From positions 1 to 64,000 of the forward strand of contig CAYFMW010000003.1 of assembly GCA_964344335.1 (NCBI GenBank): 64,000 nt of DNA. The letters are read 5' to 3'. Both the position numbers and the translations under genes were made by a program. Below are positions 53,877 to 60,879 of this stretch, in pieces; within the stretch, counting starts at the first letter, position 1, and every line of letters begins with the position of its first letter. Under the pieces are notes generated by a model. The model was not told the DNA's origin and did not search any database. It saw only the letters and a list, made by a program, of their open reading frames with translations. Origin of the DNA: RUG11894 sp964344335 (GTDB taxonomy: Bacteria; Bacillota; Clostridia; Peptostreptococcales; Anaerovoracaceae).

Positions 53877-53885
53877 ATTATATCA
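53877..53885 (-). promoter_or_regulatory. Extended -10 promoter of the GNAT gene
   Basis: On the minus strand TGA then TATAAT (53877-53882), about 77 bases before the TTG start. The remaining bases 53886-53941 show nothing that I can support. Confidence 0.55.
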
Positions 53886-53941
53886 CATCGGCGTTAGGAT
53901 TTGCAGTATCCCGAAGTCCGGCGGCTTCCCTCGCGAATGCG

Positions 53942-54041
53942 NNNNNNNNNNNNNNNNNNNNNNNNNNNNNNNNNNNNNNNNNNNNNNNNNNNNNNNNNNN
54001 NNNNNNNNNNNNNNNNNNNNNNNNNNNNNNNNNNNNNNNNN
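53942..54041. other. Assembly gap (100 Ns)
   Basis: Exactly 100 Ns, the usual placeholder for a gap of unknown length. Anything between the GNAT promoter and the end of the ECF operon is missing, so genes downstream of the ECF fusion on the minus strand may be lost here. Open frames that cross it are artefacts. Confidence 0.98.
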
Positions 54042-54088
54042 TTAAAATCCTTTTCCATCTGTTTTTGCTTCCCCGGCGCCCGGGCGGC

Positions 54089-56740
54089 TCATTCCACGAA
54101 GCCATACTTCAGCTTTATGCGCTCGAGCTTTTCCAGCATTGGAATCCCCGCAAACCACAGGGTGAGCGCCGTCGCGGCAGCATGTACGCAGTCGACCGGA
54201 AAGCCCGCGATATAGTAGGTTATTAGGATCTGCTTGTTCAGCTTGCCGGCCCACATCAGGGCGGCAGCCGGGTTCATGAGCCCCCCGTAGACGAACACCG
54301 CGCAGATTGCGCCGAAGACGCAGAGCGAGGCCCTCGTTCGCCTCAGCAGGCCCTTGCGGAAGAAGACACCCGCCAAAAAGCCGATGAGCCCCATGGAAAA
54401 CATCTGGTAGGGCATCCACGGACCCTGCCCGAACAGGAGATTCGAAGCGAGCATGGTCATCGCACCCACGAGGAAGCCGGACTCTCCTCCGAGGGCGACG
54501 CCCGCCACGATTACTATCGCCATTACGGGCTTAAAATTCGGCAGCATAAAGAAAGCCGCGCGGCCCGCCATGCCGATTGCGCATAGGACGCCTATCACTA
54601 CGAGCTCCCTCGCCTTCGGCTTTCGACCCTCGAAGACCATGGCGAAGGGAATCATCGTTTCAAAAATTACGGCCAGGGAGATAAAATAGTACTTCCTGTC
54701 TGCGAGATAATAATGACCTAAGAATATCGTGAACGGCACCAGCAGCAATATCAGGCCGGCGGCAAGCGCAGTCCGCATGGGAAGTTTTCGCTTTTCCTTG
54801 GGAATCTGTATTGCCAATTCCGGCTTCTTCGACTTCCTCGCTGTAGCCAGCGCAAGGACGACCAGAGCCAAGATGAGTGCCGCATATATTTTTATATAGT
54901 CTGCGTAGAGGCTCGTCACCCCGCCCGAGTTTATCAGACTCGTCAGATCCGTCACTCCGATGGCCTTTACGAAGCTTGCGGCCGCAACCGCGCCCGCAAG
55001 CGCCGCTATAATCTTCCGCCAGAGCGGAAGCTTCGCAGCCTTAGCGTCGCTGCTCTCCTCTTCGGTCACAAGCTCGCGCATTTCGGGAATTTCGGGCGTC
55101 GCGGGGATTTTACCGCCGCATGCGGCGATTACATCCGTAGCCGTAACCGCTTCGGGCAGGAGCTTTCTCGCCATCCTGTTTGCGGAGCTGGTATAGAAGC
55201 TGTTGCCCGAAAAGAAGCTGCGCGGGCGCCCTTCCGTCACTATGCTTCCCTCGAAGAAGAGTGCGCAGCGATCCGCATATTCGGCGCAAAATTCCACATC
55301 GTGGCTGATCATTATTATAGTGAAGCCCCGCCGCTGCAATTTTCTTATAATCGCCGCAAGTGTCTGTTTGAATTCGGCATCGAGCCCCTTCGTGGGCTCG
55401 TCCAAAAGCAAAACCTCCGGGACCAAAAGCAATACTTTCGCAAGCGCCAGCCTCTGCTGCTCGCCTCCGGAAAGATCGTAGGGATGGCGCTCCAAAAGCT
55501 CCTCGAGCCTGCACAGCTGCACCACTCCTGCAACATTGGATTCCTGAACATCGGAAGGGATTTTCTTCCCTTTGAACATCTCGAATAAATCTTCTCTGAC
55601 GCTCTTCTTTACAAAGAGGGTTTGAGGATTCTGTGGAAGCATGGCGACAGTTCCGTTCAGCTCCAATTCTCCCCTGTAGGCCTTTCGAAGACCTGCGATT
55701 ACGGAGAGCGCCGTGGTCTTGCCCGTACCGTTTCCGCCCAGAATCGCTAAAAACTCTCCCCTGAAAACTTCGAGCGACAATCCGCGCAATACATCGTGTC
55801 CGTCCTTTTCGTATTTGAACCAGAGCTCGCGCATCGAGAGCACCTTCTCTTCTCCTCGCGCTGCGACTCTCTCCTCGGGTATGCCGGCAAGGCCGCGCTC
55901 CCGGCTGAAGCGTTCGAGCCATTCTCTGCCATCGCGCACGCTCACGGGGCAGGCGCCCTCGTCATTCGTCGCGGCCCAGATCCTCATGGGAGCGGGCATC
56001 GCAAGGAACATCGGGTCCGCGGATTTTCTCAGCTCTTCGCCCACATCCTGCACGCTGCCGTCAGCAATTATCCTCCCTCGATCCATTACGACGACGCGGT
56101 CGGTAAAGGGGAACACTTCTTCGAGCCTGTGCTCGACGATTATTACCGTCGTACCGAGCTCTCTGTTTATTTTCCCTATGGTCGAAAGAAACTCCGAGGC
56201 CGCAATGGGGTCCAGCTGACTGGTGGGCTCATCCAGGATTAAAACGGAAGGGTGCATAGCCATTATCGAGGCCAGATTCAAAAGCTGCTTCTGACCGCCC
56301 GAAAGCTCCTTTACATCCTTGTAGAACCAGTTCTGTATGCCGAAGAACGATGCCATCTCGGCGACTCTGGCGCGAATCTGCTCGGTCTTCATGCCGAGAC
56401 TTTCGAGGCCGAAGGCGAGCTCGTGCCAGACCTTGTCCGTCACTATCTGGTTCTCGGCGGACTGCTGCACAAAGCCTATGCGGGCGGACTGGGTACGCAT
56501 GTCCACGGAATCTATCGGCTCGCCATAAAAAAGCAATGAGCCCTCCCGCGCGCCGTGAGGAGCCAGAACGCTCTTCAGCTGACGAAGCAGAGTGGATTTG
56601 CCGCAGCCCGAGGGGCCGACGAGAGTCAGAAACTGACCCTCGGGAATCTTCAGCTCTATGCCGTCCAGAGCCTTCTTACCCTGCTCGGGATAGGCGAAAC
56701 TTAGATTATTTATTTCAAAGCTATAGTTTGCGCTGTTCAT
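54089..56740 (-). CDS. ECF transporter triple fusion: EcfA-EcfA-S component
   Basis: 883 aa from the ATG at 56740, which overlaps the ecfT stop as ATGA; the frame is open much further upstream but that part lies inside ecfT. First ATPase, about residues 5-245: Walker A GPSGCGKST, LSGGQ (146-150), Walker B LILDEPTSQLD. Second ATPase, about 300-510: GGNGTGKTT, LSGGEQQR (423-430), LLLDEPTKGLD. After a linker, from about residue 570, seven to nine hydrophobic segments form an S component (GESGFLVGAMTMLASNLLFGQGPWMPYQMF) preceded by extra helices. One chain thus carries both ATPases and the substrate-binding subunit. The leader suggests cobalamin as substrate. Confidence 0.88.
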   Translation of the reverse strand: MNSANYSFEINNLSFAYPEQGKKALDGIELKIPEGQFLTLVGPSGCGKSTLLRQLKSVLAPHGAREGSLLFYGEPIDSVDMRTQSARIGFVQQSAENQIVTDKVWHELAFGLESLGMKTEQIRARVAEMASFFGIQNWFYKDVKELSGGQKQLLNLASIMAMHPSVLILDEPTSQLDPIAASEFLSTIGKINRELGTTVIIVEHRLEEVFPFTDRVVVMDRGRIIADGSVQDVGEELRKSADPMFLAMPAPMRIWAATNDEGACPVSVRDGREWLERFSRERGLAGIPEERVAARGEEKVLSMRELWFKYEKDGHDVLRGLSLEVFRGEFLAILGGNGTGKTTALSVIAGLRKAYRGELELNGTVAMLPQNPQTLFVKKSVREDLFEMFKGKKIPSDVQESNVAGVVQLCRLEELLERHPYDLSGGEQQRLALAKVLLLVPEVLLLDEPTKGLDAEFKQTLAAIIRKLQRRGFTIIMISHDVEFCAEYADRCALFFEGSIVTEGRPRSFFSGNSFYTSSANRMARKLLPEAVTATDVIAACGGKIPATPEIPEMRELVTEEESSDAKAAKLPLWRKIIAALAGAVAAASFVKAIGVTDLTSLINSGGVTSLYADYIKIYAALILALVVLALATARKSKKPELAIQIPKEKRKLPMRTALAAGLILLLVPFTIFLGHYYLADRKYYFISLAVIFETMIPFAMVFEGRKPKARELVVIGVLCAIGMAGRAAFFMLPNFKPVMAIVIVAGVALGGESGFLVGAMTMLASNLLFGQGPWMPYQMFSMGLIGFLAGVFFRKGLLRRTRASLCVFGAICAVFVYGGLMNPAAALMWAGKLNKQILITYYIAGFPVDCVHAAATALTLWFAGIPMLEKLERIKLKYGFVE

Positions 56741-57639
56741 GCTTGCTGTATATTTTCGAGGGTTTTCCAGACCCTGTCCTCCTGAAGATTGACTATTAGC
56801 GGCGTAAGGCAGAGCAGAGCATACACGAACACGAAGCTCAGCGAAAAAGGACTCGCCTCCACCGCCTTGAGGCTCGGATAGTATCTGAAATAGCCGAAGC
56901 CCGCCGCCTGGCCGCTGACGAGGTAGATTCCGCAGTAGAGCAGCCACGCGAGCGCCTTGCGGTCTCTTGAGTCGAAACGATATATCGAAAAGGCCGTCCT
57001 TCCCGGAAGGCCGTAACCCCTGCTCCTCATGGAATCCGCGGTTTCGATGGCGTTTTCGAGAGCCCATGTTACCATTATCGAAAGTATTGTTATGCCCTTC
57101 CTCGCCCGCTGAATTATGCTTCCCTCGGAGACATCTCTTCCTATGCAGCGCTGAGCTTCGCTGACGCTGCGAAGCTGGTCGCTAAAGCGCGGCACAAAGC
57201 GCAGAGTCATGGACAGTACGAGCGAGAGCGCGGGTATTATCCTGCCGAAGAGATAGACGAACTTGTCGGATGTCATAATCTCGGTATAGTTGGAAAACCA
57301 GATTATCGCGCTCACCAGCATGCAGCCCGCAGCGATTCCGTAGACGATGCTCTCCAGCGTCAGGGGGTTTCCAGAAGGCAAATATGTAATCAAGGTAACG
57401 CCCTCGTGATTGAAGGCGGGGTTGAGCAGCGCGGACATCAAAAGCATGGGGAGCATATACAGTAGCGAAAAGCGCACAGCGAGCCTTCCCCGCAGATATA
57501 TGGAGTAGCAAATTCCGGTGCACAAAGACACGGCAAGATACAAGGGGTGCATAACGAACATCGTGAACGCCACCACCAAAGTAAAGTATATGAAGTTTAT
57601 CGCCGGATGATATCCCGAAAAAGTATCCCTATTATACAT
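56737..57639 (-). CDS. ecfT: ECF transporter transmembrane subunit EcfT
   Basis: 300 aa membrane scaffold that couples the ATPases to the S component. It opens with YHPAINFIYFTLVVAFTMF, has about five helices, and carries the coupling-helix arginine motifs near residues 200-215 (ADSMRSRGYGLPGRT). The ATG at 57639 directly follows the T-run of the leader terminator, and no ribosome site is visible, which is unusual. No other start in frame is close. It overlaps the fusion gene by 4 bases and is the first gene of the unit. Confidence 0.88.
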   Translation of the reverse strand: MYNRDTFSGYHPAINFIYFTLVVAFTMFVMHPLYLAVSLCTGICYSIYLRGRLAVRFSLLYMLPMLLMSALLNPAFNHEGVTLITYLPSGNPLTLESIVYGIAAGCMLVSAIIWFSNYTEIMTSDKFVYLFGRIIPALSLVLSMTLRFVPRFSDQLRSVSEAQRCIGRDVSEGSIIQRARKGITILSIMVTWALENAIETADSMRSRGYGLPGRTAFSIYRFDSRDRKALAWLLYCGIYLVSGQAAGFGYFRYYPSLKAVEASPFSLSFVFVYALLCLTPLIVNLQEDRVWKTLENIQQA

Positions 57640-57666
57640 AAAAAAACCGCGACACCCCGCGCGGTT
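57640..57666 (-). terminator. Leader terminator directly before ecfT
   Basis: On the minus strand AACCGCG (57666-57660), an 8-base loop, CGCGGTT (57651-57645), then a T-run to 57640, ending one base before the ecfT ATG. This is the expected expression platform for a leader riboswitch that stops transcription. Confidence 0.8.
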
Positions 57667-57829
57667 ACTTCGCTCTCACCCTAGTGCCGGCAGGGATCTG
57701 CGAACGACTTAAGCGTATCTGACTTATCTCCTCTTTCGGGAGCTTCACAGTGACCCACTCGCGGGGAATTTCACCCCATTCCGCCTCGGACATATGCCCG
57801 AAAAGCCGTCCGTAATATTAAAAATTGCA
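57667..57829 (-). promoter_or_regulatory. Probable cobalamin riboswitch (compact form) upstream of the ECF operon
   Basis: Reading the minus strand, the leader has a hairpin CGGAC...GTCCG (57812-57787), then GGAATGGGGTGAAATTCCCC (57782-57763), which fits the GGUGnAAnnCC core stem of cobalamin riboswitches, then GTCACTGTGA (57754-57745), which matches GCCACUGUGA, and AAGTCAGATACG, which resembles the B12 box. The peripheral arms are short, as in compact variants. A terminator follows directly (57640-57666). Known members control cobalamin import or synthesis, which fits the ECF genes downstream. I made the match by eye; a covariance-model search would settle it. Confidence 0.72.
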
Positions 57830-57835
57830 TAAATA

Positions 57836-57864
57836 ACTATAGCACAAAGAAGGCTATTATTCAA
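57836..57864 (-). promoter_or_regulatory. Sigma-A promoter of the ECF operon
   Basis: On the minus strand TTGAAT (57859-57864), 17 bases, TATAGT (57836-57841). It starts one base after the atoE terminator and just upstream of the riboswitch. Confidence 0.75.
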
Positions 57865-57865
57865 G

Positions 57866-57901
57866 CAATCTCCCGCGTCGAAGCTTCGGCACGGGAGATT
57901 G
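57866..57901 (-). terminator. Terminator-like hairpin after atoE
   Basis: CAATCTCCCG (57866-57875) and CGGGAGATTG (57892-57901), a perfect 10-bp stem with a 16-base loop that has its own small palindrome. The T-run after it on the minus strand is weak. Confidence 0.65.
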
Positions 57902-57937
57902 TTTAAGGAACTATTTATACTGAGCTTGTGCTTCTTC

Positions 57938-59287
57938 TTATGCTAAAAACAGAAGCCCGAGAGAGGTTATAATTCCGGATACCAACAGACATACTACGCA
58001 GTACCCCATTATGTCTCTCGCTCCGAGCTTAGCTACACCCAGTGCAGGCAGAGCCCAGAAGGGCTGAAGCAAGTTCGTCCACGCGTCTCCCCAGGCTAGA
58101 GCCATGGATGCAACGCCGGGCGATACGCCTAGCCTTACAGCTGCGGGCATAACTATCGGACCCTGAACCGACCACTGTCCGCCGCCGGAAGGCACAAAGA
58201 AGTTTACGATTCCTGCACTCCAGAAGGTGAAGAGCGGGAATGTCTTAGCCGTCGAAATGTTGACAAAGAAGTTGGATATTACCACTGCCAGGGACAGTCC
58301 GTCCGCATTTGCGCCGGTCATCATTCCCATTATTCCCGCATAGAAGGGGAACTGGAGAATTATTCCTGACGCACCTTGGGCGGCACTGCTGATAGCTTTA
58401 ACATAGTTTATCGGAGTTCCGTGCAGGATGATACCTAAAATCAGGAAAATCATATTAACTATGTTAAGATCCAGGTTAAAGCCGTTTTTCATAAAATAGC
58501 GAACGATGTATACCAGACCGATAGCACCGATTATCAGGCTCAGCGTGCGGCTGTGCTCCATCTTCTCCGCAGGAGTAGTAGCCTTAACAGCCGAAACCTC
58601 GACATCGTCATCAAGGAGCTTGGGATCGACCGCGATGGTCTTATCCGGGGTAGGATGCATCATCGCACAAACTACAGGAAATGCAATTAGAATAATCCCG
58701 CATATTATTAAATTATATGTGGAAAAAATCGTTTCGGTTATGGGTACAGCTTCCGTAAGAACACCACCCGTAACCTTCATCAGGGATTCGTTCATCGTCG
58801 CCATAGCCAGAGGTATGGAACCGGAAAGACCCGCATGCCAGACCACGAATCCACAGTAGGCGGTGGCTATCAACAGACGATAGTCCACGGTCTTAAGCTT
58901 CTTAGCGATCTCCTTCGCAAGAAGTGCGCCGACGATGAGTCCGAATCCCCAGTTTATCCAGCAGGCTATCAGAGATACTACGCTCGTTATTACGATTGCC
59001 TGAGTTGGAGTCTTGGGAATGGATGCCAGTTTCTGCAGAGCTTTATTGATTGCAGGAGCATTCGCGAATGCGCTTCCAAGGACGAGAACGAGCACCATCT
59101 GCATCGAGAAAGAAAGGAGCCCCCAGGCGCCGCCACCCCAGTGCCTGACCATATCCAGAGGACCCTGCCCCGTCGCCACCATACCGCCGATAAAGACAAT
59201 AACCGTAAGTATAATGCAGAAGATGAAAGGATCGGGTAGGAAACGTTGAACCAGCGTTACGCACCCGTTGGTAAATTTTTTGAACAT
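57938..59287 (-). CDS. atoE: Short-chain fatty acid transporter AtoE
   Basis: 449 aa membrane protein with about eleven helices. FLPDPFIFCIILTVIVF at the start, INWGFGLIVGALLAKEIAK, and FVPSGGGQWSVQGPIV near the C-terminus fit the AtoE family (TIGR00366), which moves short-chain fatty acids such as acetoacetate or butyrate. No CoA-transferase or thiolase gene is adjacent. A good aaggagg site precedes the ATG. The leader holds an inverted repeat (59320-59353). Substrate direction (uptake or export) is not known; in a fermenting anaerobe either is possible. Confidence 0.92.
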   Translation of the reverse strand: MFKKFTNGCVTLVQRFLPDPFIFCIILTVIVFIGGMVATGQGPLDMVRHWGGGAWGLLSFSMQMVLVLVLGSAFANAPAINKALQKLASIPKTPTQAIVITSVVSLIACWINWGFGLIVGALLAKEIAKKLKTVDYRLLIATAYCGFVVWHAGLSGSIPLAMATMNESLMKVTGGVLTEAVPITETIFSTYNLIICGIILIAFPVVCAMMHPTPDKTIAVDPKLLDDDVEVSAVKATTPAEKMEHSRTLSLIIGAIGLVYIVRYFMKNGFNLDLNIVNMIFLILGIILHGTPINYVKAISSAAQGASGIILQFPFYAGIMGMMTGANADGLSLAVVISNFFVNISTAKTFPLFTFWSAGIVNFFVPSGGGQWSVQGPIVMPAAVRLGVSPGVASMALAWGDAWTNLLQPFWALPALGVAKLGARDIMGYCVVCLLVSGIITSLGLLFLA

Positions 59288-59319
59288 ATCAGTCCCTCCT
59301 TACCAAATAAAAAAATGTT

Positions 59320-59353
59320 GCGATAAACCGTAAGCACTCTGACCGATTATCGC
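59320..59353 (-). promoter_or_regulatory. Inverted repeat in the atoE leader
   Basis: GCGATAA (59320-59326) and TTATCGC (59347-59353), 20 bases apart, in the atoE leader. It may be an operator or mRNA stem. A possible promoter upstream (TTGTTA at 59377-59382, 17 bases, weak AATATA) is not strong. Confidence 0.4.
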
Positions 59354-59416
59354 TATATTTAATTGCGTTAAAATTGTAACAAGAAATCAATCCCCTGTCA
59401 ACACCGAGAGATATCT

Positions 59417-59653
59417 TTAATCTTCAAACTCTTCGCCGTCTGTCTCGACGCACTTAATATATTCCTCCGTCAGACGATTCATTTCCCTAATCTCTTTTTT
59501 CCAGATGAGGTACATTATGACCCATATCAATGCATAAGCAACAATTATTATTCCGGCCATTATAAGTATTGGAGCTACATGCAAGGAAAACCAGTGCAGT
59601 CTCGCCCCGACTATAAGGTAGGTGAATAATATTAACGCGCAGTGAGCCGCCAT
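59417..59653 (-). CDS. Short membrane protein resembling the C-terminal half of DUF3021
   Basis: 78 aa with two hydrophobic segments (about residues 5-20 and 28-50) and a charged tail (KKEIREMNRLTEEYI). The second half looks like the end of DUF3021 proteins, which usually have about 140 residues and four helices; here the first two helices are missing. The frame is open for 17 codons upstream of the ATG, to just inside the tetR 3' end, without another good start. It could be a truncated gene or a short form. It lies 34 bases after tetR on the same strand. Confidence 0.55.
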   Translation of the reverse strand: MAAHCALILFTYLIVGARLHWFSLHVAPILIMAGIIIVAYALIWVIMYLIWKKEIREMNRLTEEYIKCVETDGEEFED

Positions 59654-59687
59654 CGCCTGTGACAGGCCCCGTTTCCCCTTTTGCTGT

Positions 59688-60314
59688 TTACTTGTTAAAT
59701 ATCTTCATGATCGCCGCCGCAAGGCTGCCTTCCTTTGCACCCAGAACCCTCTCGGTATGATAGATAAAGGCCATGCTCTTCTTTTGCATATCCTCGGGCG
59801 ATAAGTCTGCTAAATTGTCGAAGGCCATGCTGGAGTAAGTGATGATCATCTCCACCGCATCCGAAGGGTACTTCGTGTCGAATATGCCGCTCGCATTCCC
59901 CTCTTCTATGAGGCTTGCGATGACGGGAACCACACCGCTTATGACGCGCTCCTGCATCTTCTGATGAAGCAGAGCATTTTCGGGCATATGTATCTGCTCC
60001 AAGACTTCGACACCGACATCCCCCTCGATGTTCAAGGCCATGACCGCCCCGCTGAGGCGCTCAAGGAGCGGAAGCTCCCTGTTTGCGACTATCGTCGCCG
60101 CCTGCGCAATCTTATCGCGCCTTATCCGTTCCACCATCGCGTCGAGAATCTCTTCCTTGGATTTGAAGTGGTAGTACAGTGTGCCCCGCGCAATTCCGAC
60201 TTCGTTAATGATGTCGTTCGTGCTGGTATTATCAAACCCCTTTTCCACAAAAAGCTGTTCCGCCACATCCAGTATTTCGTTTTTTCTTTCCTCTGCAGAC
60301 TTTGTAACTCTCAT
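59688..60314 (-). CDS. TetR-family transcriptional regulator
   Basis: 208 aa. The N-terminal helix-turn-helix (about residues 12-58) has VEKGFDNTSTNDIINEVGIARGTLYYHFKSKEEI, the standard TetR pattern. The ligand-binding part is unrelated to named subfamilies by eye. It has a promoter with a 17-bp palindrome right after the -10 (60384-60400), a likely self-repression site. The short membrane gene that follows is probably its target or partner. Confidence 0.93.
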   Translation of the reverse strand: MRVTKSAEERKNEILDVAEQLFVEKGFDNTSTNDIINEVGIARGTLYYHFKSKEEILDAMVERIRRDKIAQAATIVANRELPLLERLSGAVMALNIEGDVGVEVLEQIHMPENALLHQKMQERVISGVVPVIASLIEEGNASGIFDTKYPSDAVEMIITYSSMAFDNLADLSPEDMQKKSMAFIYHTERVLGAKEGSLAAAIMKIFNK

Positions 60315-60383
60315 CCTATCTTTTATCCTTCACCTTTTTGGCCGGGTTCCGCCACTCCCCAAGCGACGCATCTGGGCAGCATT

Positions 60384-60400
60384 ACCGACAGGCTGTCGGT
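60384..60400. promoter_or_regulatory. 17-bp perfect palindrome, TetR operator candidate
   Basis: ACCGACAG (60384-60391), G, CTGTCGGT (60393-60400). It begins about 8 bases past the -10 of the tetR promoter, so it covers the transcription start. Size and place fit a TetR dimer site for autorepression. Confidence 0.75.
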
Positions 60401-60407
60401 CGATAAA

Positions 60408-60436
60408 TTTATACCACACTATTTAATCTTTGTAAA
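60408..60436 (-). promoter_or_regulatory. Promoter of the tetR gene
   Basis: On the minus strand TTTACA (60431-60436), 17 bases, TATAAA (60408-60413), about 94 bases before the ATG. Confidence 0.75.
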
Positions 60437-60483
60437 GCACATTCTTTAAAATTATTTCAGCGCACATTCTTTAAAATTATTTC
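60437..60483. repeat. Perfect 22-bp direct repeat upstream of the tetR promoter
   Basis: The same 22 bases (beginning GCACATTCTTTAAAATT) occur at 60437-60458 and 60462-60483, with three bases between them. The first copy directly abuts the -35 of the tetR promoter, so the repeats could be activator sites or A/T-rich upstream elements. No transposon genes are nearby. Confidence 0.92.
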
Positions 60484-60504
60484 GATGAAAGCGGAATTTT
60501 CATC
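60484..60504. other. Inverted repeat after the DUF1294 gene
   Basis: GATGAAA (60484-60490) and TTTCATC (60498-60504), loop of 7. It lies 19 bases after the DUF1294 stop; the T-run is poor, so it is a weak terminator at most. Confidence 0.45.
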
Positions 60505-60522
60505 ATCGACACGACAGGCCAC

Positions 60523-60789
60523 TCACAAATACTCGCGAAATATAAAAATCACCGCAACCTGAAGAAGAATCATCAGCGGAATCCCAACAGTATAAGCGAG
60601 TTGCTTAGTTTTATGCCGGAAAAGATACATCGAAAGCAATGCACCGACAGATCCGCCGGCGAAAGCCATGCCAAGTAGCGTAGCATTTCTTATCCTCGGA
60701 CGATTCTTTATCGCAGCGGACTTATCTATGGCGAACAATGCAAAAGTGATTATGTTTATTATCAGGCAGTATTTAAGAAAAAATGGCAT
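60523..60789 (-). CDS. DUF1294-family membrane protein
   Basis: 88 aa, with about two to three membrane helices. IDKSAAIKNRPRIRNATLLGMAFAGGSVGALLSMYLFRHKT is the DUF1294 pattern (longer family members have a cold-shock domain in front, absent here). The ATG follows aaagga. Function unknown. It lies 90 bases after ddl on the same strand, so it may be co-transcribed with it. Confidence 0.85.
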   Translation of the reverse strand: MPFFLKYCLIINIITFALFAIDKSAAIKNRPRIRNATLLGMAFAGGSVGALLSMYLFRHKTKQLAYTVGIPLMILLQVAVIFIFREYL

Positions 60790-60879
60790 AGTGTGTTTCC
60801 TTTCAAGCTGTTTTGCCGAAATGCTTCACCCCTTCTATAAAAACAAGCATGCTTTTGCATCTGTCGCAAGGTCGTGTGT

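Noticed and set aside
53861..54226. Open frames crossing the run of Ns
   Set aside because: They exist only because unknown bases contain no stops.
56741..57067. N-terminal extension of the ECF fusion frame up to 57067
   Set aside because: It overlaps ecfT in another frame, is rich in Arg and Gly, and is not family-like. The ATG at 56740 overlaps the ecfT stop and begins a normal ABC ATPase.
60437..60483. Target-site duplication of a mobile element
   Set aside because: The copies are only three bases apart with no element between them and no transposase nearby.
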